64,000 nucleotides of DNA from Caldilineaceae bacterium (lineage in GTDB: Bacteria; Chloroflexota; Anaerolineae; Caldilineales; Caldilineaceae). The stretch is taken from the NCBI GenBank assembly GCA_020846635.1, contig JADLDO010000047.1:1-64000 (forward strand), given 5' to 3'. The notes under the pieces were generated by a model, which saw only the letters and a list, made by a program, of their open reading frames with translations, had not been told where the DNA came from and searched no databases. The position numbers and the translations under genes were made by a program. Within the stretch, counting starts at the first letter, position 1; each line of letters opens with the position of its first letter. Shown here piece after piece: positions 19,744 through 27,902 of the stretch.

Positions 19744-21105
19744 TTACAGCACCGCCATATCCAGCGGTATGTAGTCACTCTCCAGCGGATTCCAGGGCGT
19801 GCCGCAGATTTCGCTCATGACCGTCCATTCGCCGGGGGTGAGGTTGCCGTGGTGATGATAGAGGAAGCGCTGGAGACCGGCTTGCTCTGCCACTTGCAGC
19901 AGTTGGCGCAGTTGCCCAGGCGGCATAGGATCGCCGTCGTGAGGATTGCGCCCTGCATCCACCCAGGGCACGATCCGGTTTGGATCATCTACCACAGCAA
20001 GTGCGCGGCGTGTCTCCTGCGTCACCACTGTTTGGAAGAATTCGGGCGTGAGCGCCTCCTCCATCTGCTGCCGTGACGTGACCCCTGGCAGCGTCAGGCC
20101 AAAAAGCACTTGCACAACAGCCAGCGCATCGGCATCACTCAGCCCCGGATTCCAGGCGGTCAGCGTCTCCACATAGCGGTGAACAGTGCCTACCATGCCA
20201 TCAAAGCCGCGATGAAAGAAGTAATGTTTGGGCAGCAGGATCTCCATGAAGGGGGCGAGGCGGGCAAAGTCATAGCCACAGAGCGGCGCGAAGGCGGCTG
20301 AGCGCGGCCCCACGCCTAGCTTGATGGGCCGATCCAACTCGGCGGCGATGCCCGCGCGCACGCTGGAGAAGAAATCGGTGAGCGAATCGATGCGGAACGA
20401 GAACCAGGCCATCAGGTCGGGGTCAGCACCAAGCAGATGATAGCCGCCCAGCAAGCCACCTGGGCTATGCAGGGCAATCTTGGCGGGGTCTAGGTTGTGC
20501 AGGGTCTGAAGGAGCCGATCCTTGGCGGCGACGAGCGCGTTGTAGTCATAGCCCAACTCGGCGCATTTGCTTGCCACGCTTCCGGGCAGGTCGTGGAAGA
20601 TATACGAGCGATGGTTCTGGTGGTGGGGCGCGATCTCATAGCCCCATTCAGGGCCATCCATGATCGCGCCATCCACCATCGGGTAGTGAGCCAGCGTATC
20701 GACCATGCGCGCGATGATGGCGGCGCGAGTGCGCGGGTCGGTGAGCGTTGGCCCATCGCCGCCGGGGCCTGCACCGGCTGAGGCTTGAAAGACGTAGACT
20801 GACCAACCGCGATCTTTGGCGGCAGTCAAGGCTTTGGTGAGGCCCTCGCGCAAGGCCGGTTCAGGCCGCGCAGGGGGCGGGGCTGTCACGCCCATTCGTG
20901 CATAGATGGCTGGGTCGGGGTCGAAGGTCGCGGTGACATCGGTGCCGCCAACTCGCTTGATGCCTGGCAGCAGCTTCATGGAGTCAAATTCGAGCGGGCC
21001 AATCACCAGGCCGTCGATGCCACCCGCTTCCCATGCGTCATAGAAGCGCGGGTAGCCCTCCACAAGCTGCTCTACATCGCGCATGATGTCCATCCAAAGC
21101 TTCAT
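19744..21105 (-). CDS. uncharacterised protein, probable TIM-barrel hydrolase-like fold
   Basis: A 453-residue soluble protein without a signal peptide. Segments such as GWSVYVFQASAG, YPMVDGAIMDGPEWGYE, KIALHSPGGLLGG, RPIKLGVGPRS and EILLPKHYFFHRGFDG alternate strand-end motifs with helices. This is the pattern of a (beta/alpha)8 barrel like those of glycoside hydrolases and the hydrolase-like GHL families. DGPEWGYE and the late PWVDAGRNPHDGD place acidic residues at strand ends, which would suit an active site. I do not recognise a named family. ATG at 21105 is preferred to the GTG five codons upstream. It lies 212 bp downstream of the HAD gene, separated by a MITE-like insertion. Confidence 0.6.
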   Translation of the reverse strand: MKLWMDIMRDVEQLVEGYPRFYDAWEAGGIDGLVIGPLEFDSMKLLPGIKRVGGTDVTATFDPDPAIYARMGVTAPPPARPEPALREGLTKALTAAKDRGWSVYVFQASAGAGPGGDGPTLTDPRTRAAIIARMVDTLAHYPMVDGAIMDGPEWGYEIAPHHQNHRSYIFHDLPGSVASKCAELGYDYNALVAAKDRLLQTLHNLDPAKIALHSPGGLLGGYHLLGADPDLMAWFSFRIDSLTDFFSSVRAGIAAELDRPIKLGVGPRSAAFAPLCGYDFARLAPFMEILLPKHYFFHRGFDGMVGTVHRYVETLTAWNPGLSDADALAVVQVLFGLTLPGVTSRQQMEEALTPEFFQTVVTQETRRALAVVDDPNRIVPWVDAGRNPHDGDPMPPGQLRQLLQVAEQAGLQRFLYHHHGNLTPGEWTVMSEICGTPWNPLESDYIPLDMAVL

Positions 21106-21148
21106 ATGCCTTAGCTCCACTGGGTGTCTTATACAAGTTGCTATCTAA

Positions 21149-21309
21149 CTCATGCTACACACCAGCCGCCGGACGGTAAACCATCCGGCTAGCAAACAAC
21201 GCCCCTTAAACGGGGCTTCAGACGCGGCTCGACAAGCCCCCGTTAAGGGGCGTTGTCCTGTAGCCCTGCGGCTTTAGCCCTGGGCGACCTCGCGGCTGCG
21301 TAACATGAG
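21149..21309. mobile_element. MITE-like element, copy 2, with 7-bp target duplication
   Basis: 161 bp bounded by TATCTAA at 21142-21148 and again at 21310-21316. Its ends are inverted: CTCATGCTACACA at the left matches the complement of the right end TTACGCAGCC..CATGAG region. The core is a near-perfect 22-bp palindrome (21197-21218 with 21234-21255, 20 of 22 paired), followed by TAGCCCTGCGGCTTTAGC. It has no coding capacity. It lies between the HAD and TIM-barrel genes, adjacent to the HAD stop codon. Confidence 0.75.
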
Positions 21310-21317
21310 TATCTAAC

Positions 21318-22217
21318 CTACAGCCGCTTGAGCACCAACTCCTGCAACGCCACGGCTACGCCATCTGCCTCGACAGGGGGTGCGGTGTATTGCGTCACAG
21401 CAAGCACGCCTGGGCTGGAATTGCCCATTGCCACGCCAAAGCCCACGGCTTCAAGCATGGGAATGTCGTTGTCGCTGTCGCCGATGGCAAGGACGCGCTG
21501 CGGGTTAACGTTGAGCAGTTCGCAGAGATGGAGTACCCCTAGTCCCTTGTCAACCCCCGCTGCTGTGCCTTCCACCAAGCGCGGATGGGTGCGGGTGATG
21601 GTCAACTCTGGGCTAAAGCGCGCCTTGAGTTCTGCCACCAGGTCTACCCCATCGCGGTCGCGGTCTTCGACCACAATAAATTTGAGGGGTGGGCGCGCAT
21701 CTACTGGAGCCAACATGGCGGCAAAGTTGGGCTGGAGGCTGCGCGGGAAGCCAAAGACATGATCCAGGAATTCAATATCATCCCCGCTGCGGTTCTGATA
21801 GATGTGAATATGGCCGTCGTCGTCGTTGAAGTAGAGCGCGGTAATGTAGGGCTGGGCATCGATCCAGGCCGCGGCCTGGCGTGCCGAGAGCAGCGGGATG
21901 GTGGTTTCGTTCAGAATTTCGCCCGTTACCGGGTCGCCAACCACAGCCCCCTGCGTGGTGACAACGGGCGCTGTGATGCCCAACTGCGCGATATGTTCAC
22001 GCACATAGTCGAGCGTGCGCCCGGTGGCAATGGTCACTGGAATCCCCGCGGCTTGCACCGCGGCGATGGCAGAAGCCACGGCATCGCTGACCGGCGCATG
22101 GCGATAAAGATCGAGAATTGTGCCATCGAGATCGAGGACAACAAGGTCAAAGGGGCGCGTGCCTGTTGGGCGGGCCGCGCCGGTTGGCTGCTTCGATTGG
22201 GCGCTGGTTGGGGGCAT
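21318..22217 (-). CDS. Cof-type HAD-superfamily (IIB) phosphatase
   Basis: A 299-residue haloacid-dehalogenase hydrolase. Motif I is VLDLDGTILDLY (Asp nucleophile and the +2 acid, about residues 28-32), motif II TIATGRT, motif III Lys in the VDKGLGV region, and motif IV GDSDNDIPML, with a C2-type cap between motifs II and III. Such enzymes dephosphorylate sugar phosphates, nucleotides or phospholipid head groups, and sequence alone does not decide which. The first ~22 residues are a Pro/Thr/Gly-rich extension. The start is 3 bp after the lgt stop, so the two are co-transcribed. A repeat element is inserted immediately downstream. Confidence 0.9.
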   Translation of the reverse strand: MPPTSAQSKQPTGAARPTGTRPFDLVVLDLDGTILDLYRHAPVSDAVASAIAAVQAAGIPVTIATGRTLDYVREHIAQLGITAPVVTTQGAVVGDPVTGEILNETTIPLLSARQAAAWIDAQPYITALYFNDDDGHIHIYQNRSGDDIEFLDHVFGFPRSLQPNFAAMLAPVDARPPLKFIVVEDRDRDGVDLVAELKARFSPELTITRTHPRLVEGTAAGVDKGLGVLHLCELLNVNPQRVLAIGDSDNDIPMLEAVGFGVAMGNSSPGVLAVTQYTAPPVEADGVAVALQELVLKRL

Positions 22218-22220
22218 GGG

Positions 22221-23060
22221 TTAGGCTGCTTCCGCCAGTGTAGGGCGGCTGTGGCGCACGACCAAGAGCACAATCGAGACGATCACGGCGATGCCCGCCA
22301 GCAAATGCACGACATTAAAGGGCGTGCCAGGGAAGAACCAGGAATCGGTGCGGAAGAATTCCAACATAAAGCGCCCGGTTGGATACCAGATGATGTAGAG
22401 CAGAAGGAGATCGCCGGGGAGCAGTCTATCTTCAAAGCGGCGGGAGATCCAGAAGATCAGCCCAAAGCCGATGAAGTTCCAGAGCGATTCATAGAGAAAG
22501 AGAGGATGAAAGCGCACGCTCTCCGGGTAGAGTGTCATGTCGTTATAGGGTGCGATGCGCGCAAATTCATCAATTCGGAGTCCCCACGGCAGCGTGGTAG
22601 GGGGGCCATACAGCTCCTGGTTGATGAAGTTGGCCCAACGCCCAATGGCCTGCCCTAGCGGCAGCCCCAACGCAATGCCATCCAGATAGATGAGCGGTGG
22701 CATGTTGCGCCAGCGCATATAAAGTACCGCAGCGATGCCGCCAAAGATAAAGGCCCCAAAAATGTGGATGCCGCCGCTCCAGATTTGCAGGATTGCCCAC
22801 GGATTCGAGAGGTAATAGCCCAAGCCCTCCGGCCCGCGCGGTGACTGGATAAAGACATAGTAGAGGCGCGCGCCGATCAGCCCTGGGATGAGCATCCAGA
22901 GCAGGAGATCCCACATGGCATCGCCACTGTGGCCTTTGCGCTCGACATAGCGCGCGGCCACCGTCGCCGCCACCAAAATGCCGGTGACGATCAGCACGCC
23001 ATACCAGCGCAAGGTAAGTGGGCCAATTTCTAACAGGATCGGGTCTACAGGTGGGTGCAT
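22221..23060 (-). CDS. lgt: prolipoprotein diacylglyceryl transferase
   Basis: The seven-helix inner-membrane enzyme that attaches diacylglycerol from phosphatidylglycerol to the lipobox cysteine of prolipoproteins. Landmarks are LRWYG near residue 17, IWSGGIHIFGAFIFGG (94-109) in place of the more usual GGLSIHG, and the signature GQAIGRWANFINQE (136-149) with essential Arg141. C-terminal arginine-containing loop PTGRFMLEF is also present. Its 279 residues are normal for the family. A GAGG motif precedes the ATG. It sits in a minus-strand run sulfatase-lgt-HAD with gaps of 19 and 3 bp. Lipoproteins likely to be its substrates are encoded at 5202 and 59239. Confidence 0.95.
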   Translation of the reverse strand: MHPPVDPILLEIGPLTLRWYGVLIVTGILVAATVAARYVERKGHSGDAMWDLLLWMLIPGLIGARLYYVFIQSPRGPEGLGYYLSNPWAILQIWSGGIHIFGAFIFGGIAAVLYMRWRNMPPLIYLDGIALGLPLGQAIGRWANFINQELYGPPTTLPWGLRIDEFARIAPYNDMTLYPESVRFHPLFLYESLWNFIGFGLIFWISRRFEDRLLPGDLLLLYIIWYPTGRFMLEFFRTDSWFFPGTPFNVVHLLAGIAVIVSIVLLVVRHSRPTLAEAA

Positions 23061-23079
23061 AGCGTTTTGCCTCGTTGAA

Positions 23080-24624
23080 TTATTCCAGATACCCCAGGGC
23101 GCGCAGGCGGCTGCGGAGATTGGCGTCGTCCGTTTCGACGATACGCCCCGCGGTTAAGGCTGCGGCTTCGGCCTGGCGGGTGAAGTTGTTGAGCCGTTCG
23201 GTCTGCGCTTGGACAAGCTCCGGATTGGATGCGGCCAAGTTGTGCAATTCATTTGGATCGGCGATGTAATCAAAGAGTTCGACCATTTCGGTGCCGGTCA
23301 GGATCAGTTTGTGGCGATCCTGCCAGATGGCGCGCCGCGGCTGGTCACACCGGTATTCGCGTACAAGTTCGGGGGCATGTTTGGTGATGATGTTGAGCAC
23401 ATTTTGCGGCGTCACCGCCTCTGCAAAGACAACCCCCTGGTCGGGGTCACTGGCAGGGCCGTGGGCAAGGCTATAAATTTCCTCATGATCCTCAGCCAAC
23501 CCCGCGGCACTGAGAATGGTGTGGAAGATGCGGCGAGTAGAAACCAAGTGGTCGAGTTGCGCGCCGTGGGGCAGATCGCCACGCGGGTCACGGATGATTA
23601 GAGGCACATGGGTCAGCTCATTGTAGAGGGTGACATTGTGACCGATGAAGTGCTTCTCACCCAGGTGCTCGCCATGATCCGCCACGACAACGAATAAGGT
23701 TTGGTCGAGCCTGCCGGATCGCCGTAGTTTGTCGAGGAAGGTCCCCAACAACTCATCTTGGGTGGCAATCTCGGCGTCGTACATACCGGAGATGATGCCG
23801 CGATGCTTTTCGGCCATCTTCGCGCCAATCGGGGTGAGCCAGCCGAGGACATCACTGTTAAAACGTTGGAGGTAGCGTTGGGCTGCTTTGTCATGCAGAA
23901 ATTCGGGCGCAAAACGCTCGATATGATGGCGGCTGGGGTGAAAGGGCATGTGCGTGCCCATGAGATTCAGAAAGGTGAAAATCGGCTTGTCCTTGCCCAC
24001 GCCCCTGCGGTCAATCAGCAGCTTGGCGGCATCGTTGAGCGATTTGCCCGTGTTGCCCTTGAAACTCAGCGCTGTTTGCCAGACCATCAACATAAAGGGA
24101 GTGGTCACGGCGAATTCCAGCATGGCATCCGAGCGAGCAAAGCGATCTTGCAGGGCATGGATGCGGCTGGAGAGATTGCGCTTGAACCATTGGCGATAGG
24201 AGCCAAAGAGGGTAGGCTTTTTGCCTGCCTGGTTGGGCCGCGAGGTAAACAGCCCGGCGTAGTTGAGAAAGCTGGCAAAGCCGCGACGCAGCCCATTGTC
24301 TACCACGCCCACCAGCGGGTTGTTGCAAAAGGCAGCCGTGAAATAGCCGCTTGCGCTTAGGCGTTCTGCGACCGTTGGAATCTCTTTGGGCAAGACAGAG
24401 TAGGATTGCCGCGTGTTATGGACAGAAGGATAAAGGCCGGTAAAGATGGATGAGTGGGTTGGCACAGTCCATTGGGCCGGGGTAACTGCGTGGCGGAAGA
24501 GCGTCGCATCCGCGGCAAAGGCATCGAGATTGGGTGAGGTTTGGGCAGGATAGCCATAGGCCGAGAGCCGGTCAGCGCGCTGGGTGTCCAGCACCAGGAG
24601 CACAATATCAGGGCGGGAATTCAC
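23080..24624 (-). CDS. sulfatase-superfamily enzyme lacking the formylglycine motif
   Basis: An alkaline-phosphatase-superfamily protein (Pfam sulfatase). The first metal-binding strand is IVLLVLDTQRADRLSAYGY with Asp13. The site that in arylsulfatases reads C-x-P-x-R is T-V-P-T-H here (residues 53-57), so there is no Cys/Ser for formylglycine conversion and no Arg. Thr53 could act as nucleophile, as Thr does in phosphoglycerol transferases and phosphonate monoester hydrolases. The distal metal site VVVADHGEHLGE and FIGHN is intact. It may act on phospho- or sulfo-groups of polysaccharides or lipids. GTG at 24624 is chosen over TTG-TTG at 24633 because AGGAAAGG lies 9 bp ahead. It lacks a signal peptide. 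Confidence 0.85.
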   Translation of the reverse strand: MNSRPDIVLLVLDTQRADRLSAYGYPAQTSPNLDAFAADATLFRHAVTPAQWTVPTHSSIFTGLYPSVHNTRQSYSVLPKEIPTVAERLSASGYFTAAFCNNPLVGVVDNGLRRGFASFLNYAGLFTSRPNQAGKKPTLFGSYRQWFKRNLSSRIHALQDRFARSDAMLEFAVTTPFMLMVWQTALSFKGNTGKSLNDAAKLLIDRRGVGKDKPIFTFLNLMGTHMPFHPSRHHIERFAPEFLHDKAAQRYLQRFNSDVLGWLTPIGAKMAEKHRGIISGMYDAEIATQDELLGTFLDKLRRSGRLDQTLFVVVADHGEHLGEKHFIGHNVTLYNELTHVPLIIRDPRGDLPHGAQLDHLVSTRRIFHTILSAAGLAEDHEEIYSLAHGPASDPDQGVVFAEAVTPQNVLNIITKHAPELVREYRCDQPRRAIWQDRHKLILTGTEMVELFDYIADPNELHNLAASNPELVQAQTERLNNFTRQAEAAALTAGRIVETDDANLRSRLRALGYLE

Positions 24625-24891
24625 TCGCAACAACCTTTCCTATCAAACGCCCGTCTCAAGGGCGGCATTTCGCAACTGGGGAGTGGGCTGACTTGAAGAC
24701 GAAGGGGGCATGATTTGCCCACGCGCACCATCTACCAGTGTATCGCCCAAAGATAGAGTATAGCCCGATTCGCCAGGGTGGCGCAAATAAAACCACGATT
24801 GACCAAGCCCGTACGCTGTCAAATGACATTTGCGTAGCCGGTTTATATGGTCGATTATGTTGGGGCGCGTTTGGGTGCGCTTGCCTTTGTC

Positions 24892-24919
24892 TGTTACCGG
24901 CTTGTTACTGATTTGTTAC
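24892..24919 (+). promoter_or_regulatory. three 11-bp-spaced TGTTAC direct repeats (OmpR/PhoB-type operator)
   Basis: TGTTAC occurs at 24892, 24903 and 24914, exactly 11 bp apart, on one face of the helix. Each is followed by C/T-G, and the last overlaps the -35 box of the permease promoter. Tandem direct repeats with an 11-bp period are how PhoB/OmpR-class response regulators bind. The identity of the regulator is not shown. Confidence 0.55.
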
Positions 24920-24941
24920 TGGAATATCAGAGGCGTATACT
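24913..24941 (+). promoter_or_regulatory. promoter of the SLC13 permease gene
   Basis: TTGTTA (24913-24918), a 17-bp spacer and TATACT (24936-24941). The start is expected near 24948, just ahead of a strong hairpin, leaving a leader of about 100 nt. The -35 box coincides with the last TGTTAC repeat. Confidence 0.55.
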
Positions 24942-24952
24942 TATTGATTGGC

Positions 24953-24982
24953 GTGCGCCCGGTTGCCTATGGCCGGGCGCAC
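24953..24982 (+). other. leader hairpin, possible attenuator
   Basis: GTGCGCCCGG (24953-24962) pairs perfectly with CCGGGCGCAC (24973-24982) around a 10-nt loop and is followed by AATTTTG. It lies at the very start of the predicted permease transcript. It could be a weak terminator (attenuator) or a 5-prime stabilising hairpin. Confidence 0.45.
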
Positions 24983-25051
24983 AATTTTGTGGAATGGGCT
25001 GTACTGTTTATGTGATGACTCTTGGTTGTCGCGCATGTGGAGATGTTGTTG

Positions 25052-26884
25052 ATGAGCGCCTCTCAGATTTTTGTCCTGATTGTCTTGGTTGTTCCGCTTA
25101 CACTGGTTTTTATGGGGCGGCTGCGTGAGGATATTGCGGCGCTTGTGATGGCCGGTTCGCTCGGCTTGGCGCAATATTTTGGGCTGGGGGTACTTGGCCC
25201 CGCCCATAACCCGGATGATGCGACAAAGGCGCTGACCGGCTTTGGCACGCCGGAAGTGATTACGCTCCTATCGCTTTTCATCCTGACCTTTTGCCTTGAT
25301 AAATATGGCGTGACACGCGGCATTGCCAAGAATCTGCTCAAGATCGGCGGCAAATCGGAACGTCGCCTGATTACCCTCTTTGCCACGACCGCGGCGTTGC
25401 TCTCGCTGTTCATGAACACGCTGGCAGCCGGCGCGTTGTTGCTGCCTAGTGCGTTAGAAGCAAGCCGCCGTACTGGCGTCAAGCCGAGCAAGCTGCTGAT
25501 TCCCATTGCCTATGGCACGATGCTGGGCGGGGCTGCAACCTATCTCACGACGGCGAATATCATTGTGAGCAGTCTACTCCCTCTTGCCAACCCGCCGCAG
25601 AAGTCCCTGGGCTTCTTTGCCTTCACCCCTGTTGGCGGCGTGATCTGTATCGCCGGTCTGGCCTTTCTTGCCATTGCCGGAAAATATCTGCTGCCCAATC
25701 ATGAGCCGCCCGCGGGAAAGGTTGCCCGTACGAGCGATGAGCTGTCAGAGGTTTACAAGGTGAATGAGCGTATGTGGGAGATCAATGCCCTGCCCAATTC
25801 TTCATTGGTGGGGATGTCGCTCTCCGAGATGGGGCTTGGCGAAAAGCTCGGTTTGTCAATCTTGGGGATTCGCCGCGGTCGGCGTGTTATTCCCATCTTC
25901 GGCGCAACTTGCAAGATCCAGGATGATGATGTGTTGTTGGTGGTAGGGAATGAAGAACGTGCTGCCCAATTGCGCCAAGAAGGATATCCTGTGCATCCGG
26001 CGACGCAGGCCAACACGTTGGACGAACATGGAACCGTCGTGGCCGATCTCCTTGTGCCGCCGCGCTCGAATGTCGAAGGCAAGACGCTGCGCGAGTTGGC
26101 CTTTCGCGCCAAGTACGGCTTCACGGCTGTTGCGCTCTGGCGCGATAACCTCAGCCATCGAACGGATGTCGGCAATATGAAGCTTCGCCCCGGTGATTCA
26201 CTGCTGGTCATTGGCCCGCAAGATCGCTTTAGCAGCCTGAAGCAGCAAAATAACTTTGTGATTGCAGAGTCCACAGGCGATAGCGGTGGCTTTGATCAAT
26301 CGAAGGTCATCCTGACGTTGGCGATCGGCGTGGTCGCGCTGGTCTCCATGTTCTTGGGGATGCCGGTTGAACTCGCCATGCTGTCGGCGGCTGCGGTGAT
26401 CCTTGTGACAGGGTTGTTGACCCCTGATGAAGCCTATGGGGCAATTAAGTGGCGCGCCATTTTCCTGATTGCCGGGACGATTTCTGTCAGCGTGGCAATG
26501 GTGCAGACAGGGCTGGCACAAATGGTGGGCGATGCCGTGGTGGGCGTGGCTGCGCCTTTTGGGGCGATTGGGCTGGTGGCGGGCGCGTATCTGTTGAGTG
26601 CCGCTTTGACGCAGGTCATGGGAGGCCAGATTTCGCCGTTGGTTGTGGGGCCGATCACCATCAGCGCCGCGCTGCAACTGGGGGTGAATCCACAGGCTAT
26701 CGCCGTTGTCACAGCCATCGCCGGATCGGTTTCGTTTATTACGCCCTTATCCCATCCGGTGAATATCCTGATGATTGCGCCCGCCAACTATACCTTCACT
26801 GATTTTGTGAAAAGTGGCTGGCTCCTGACCGTGATCTGTTTTATTGCCTTGATGATCGCAGTGCCGCTTTTCTGGCAGCTGTAA
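25052..26884 (+). CDS. SLC13-family permease with two TrkA-C (RCK_C) domains
   Basis: A ~610-residue divalent anion/sodium symporter of the ArsB/CitT/SLC13 group. Five or six N-terminal membrane segments include the conserved SLFMNTLAAGALLLPSALEA region (helix hairpin). Two cytoplasmic RCK_C domains follow in the middle, the first around INALPNSSLVGMSLSEMGL and the second around LLVPPRSNVEGKTLREL. The second transporter half follows, with SVAMVQTGLAQ and the hairpin motif SFITPLSHPVNILMI. Two RCK_C domains inserted between the halves are typical of the family and may sense a ligand. Candidate substrates are sulfate, phosphate or dicarboxylates. ATG at 25052 has GGAG 9 bp upstream. Its promoter overlaps a PhoB-like direct-repeat site, which slightly favours a nutrient anion. 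Confidence 0.88.
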   Translation: MSASQIFVLIVLVVPLTLVFMGRLREDIAALVMAGSLGLAQYFGLGVLGPAHNPDDATKALTGFGTPEVITLLSLFILTFCLDKYGVTRGIAKNLLKIGGKSERRLITLFATTAALLSLFMNTLAAGALLLPSALEASRRTGVKPSKLLIPIAYGTMLGGAATYLTTANIIVSSLLPLANPPQKSLGFFAFTPVGGVICIAGLAFLAIAGKYLLPNHEPPAGKVARTSDELSEVYKVNERMWEINALPNSSLVGMSLSEMGLGEKLGLSILGIRRGRRVIPIFGATCKIQDDDVLLVVGNEERAAQLRQEGYPVHPATQANTLDEHGTVVADLLVPPRSNVEGKTLRELAFRAKYGFTAVALWRDNLSHRTDVGNMKLRPGDSLLVIGPQDRFSSLKQQNNFVIAESTGDSGGFDQSKVILTLAIGVVALVSMFLGMPVELAMLSAAAVILVTGLLTPDEAYGAIKWRAIFLIAGTISVSVAMVQTGLAQMVGDAVVGVAAPFGAIGLVAGAYLLSAALTQVMGGQISPLVVGPITISAALQLGVNPQAIAVVTAIAGSVSFITPLSHPVNILMIAPANYTFTDFVKSGWLLTVICFIALMIAVPLFWQL

Positions 26885-26910
26885 AAGTCAGAACTCTCCC
26901 AGAAATAGAA

Positions 26911-26944
26911 ACCCTCCCGGAGGCTCAGAAGCCTCCGGGAGGGT
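26911..26944. terminator. bidirectional hairpin terminator between permease and prmC
   Basis: ACCCTCCCGGAGGCT (26911-26925), loop CAGA, AGCCTCCGGGAGGGT (26930-26944): a perfect 15-bp stem between two convergent genes. There is no long T-tract on either side. The same CAGA-looped hairpin recurs at 55334-55367 and in degenerate form at 19628 and 34991. Confidence 0.65.
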
Positions 26945-26966
26945 AGTTGGCGAGAGGATGTAAGGC

Positions 26967-27875
26967 TTATAGACCGATAACTACAAGACGGTCGAAGCCA
27001 TGATAGTCTTGGCGGATACCGACGTGGCGCGCTTGGGGGAGCCGCCGCTGCACCAACTCCAGCACCGCTCTGCCCTGGTCTGAACCGATCTCCAGGAAGA
27101 GCACGCCACCAGGGTTGAGGTGAGCGGGAGCTTGATCCAACAGTCGCCCGATCAGGTCTAGACCTTCAGGCCCGGCTTCCAGTGCCAGCCGCGGCTCGTA
27201 GTCGCGCACGTCCGCCATGAGGTTGGGATAGTCGCCGCTGGTGATATAGGGCAGGTTAGCGGCGATGATGTCCACAGGCCGGGGCAGCGGGGTGAGCAGA
27301 TCGCCCTGGAGCAAGGTAATCTGGCCGCGCTCATCGTGCCGCTCAACGTTTGCGTGTGCCACCTCTAGGGCCGAAGCCGAGAGGTCAACGGCATAGATTT
27401 GGACACTGGGACAGTTGGCCGCCACGGCCACGGCGACAGCGCCGCTGCCTGTGCCAACATCCACCATCTGCACACTTTGATCCGCGCGCGATTCGATATG
27501 ATCCAGCACCGCGTCCACCAATAACTCGGTTTCCGGGCGAGGGATCAAGACGCGATAATCCACGGCTAATTCAAGGCCATAGAATTCGCGGTAGCCTACA
27601 AGATAGGCCACGGGTTCGGCAGCCGCACGACGGGCTACCCGATCGGTATAAGTCTCCGCTTCCTCTTGGGAAAGGGCTTGGTCATAGTGGGCAAAGAGCC
27701 AACTACGTTCTTTGCCCAAGATATGGGCCAAGATGACCTGGGCATCTAGGCTTGCGGTATCACTGCCCGCTTCTTCCAGCCGCTGGGTTGCTGCCACCAG
27801 GGCGCGCCCCACCGGCGTACCGGGCATTAATTTCCAGACCACCTGTTGTTGCCAGTCCATCTGTAACAGAGCCAA
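26967..27875 (-). CDS. prmC: peptide chain release factor N5-glutamine methyltransferase
   Basis: Methylates the Gln of the GGQ motif of release factors using SAM. The N-terminal helical recognition domain ends with the PRPETE motif (about 112-117). The SAM site is VDVGTGSGAVAVAVA (139-152). The catalytic motif is NLPYI (207-211) rather than the canonical NPPY; Asn and Tyr, which hold the glutamine, are kept. Length (302) is normal. The start is TTG at 27875, supported by a perfect AGGAGG 5 bp upstream; the ATG five codons later is badly spaced. It is 27 bp downstream of prfA, whose product is its substrate, and ends near the shared terminator hairpin. Confidence 0.93.
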   Translation of the reverse strand: MALLQMDWQQQVVWKLMPGTPVGRALVAATQRLEEAGSDTASLDAQVILAHILGKERSWLFAHYDQALSQEEAETYTDRVARRAAAEPVAYLVGYREFYGLELAVDYRVLIPRPETELLVDAVLDHIESRADQSVQMVDVGTGSGAVAVAVAANCPSVQIYAVDLSASALEVAHANVERHDERGQITLLQGDLLTPLPRPVDIIAANLPYITSGDYPNLMADVRDYEPRLALEAGPEGLDLIGRLLDQAPAHLNPGGVLFLEIGSDQGRAVLELVQRRLPQARHVGIRQDYHGFDRLVVIGL

Positions 27876-27902
27876 AATATCCTCCTAAAGCCACCCCATA
27901 AC

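Noticed and set aside
24830-25015. 61-codon plus-strand frame in the permease leader
   Set aside because: It overlaps the promoter, operator repeats and hairpin, has no ribosome-binding site and no similarity.
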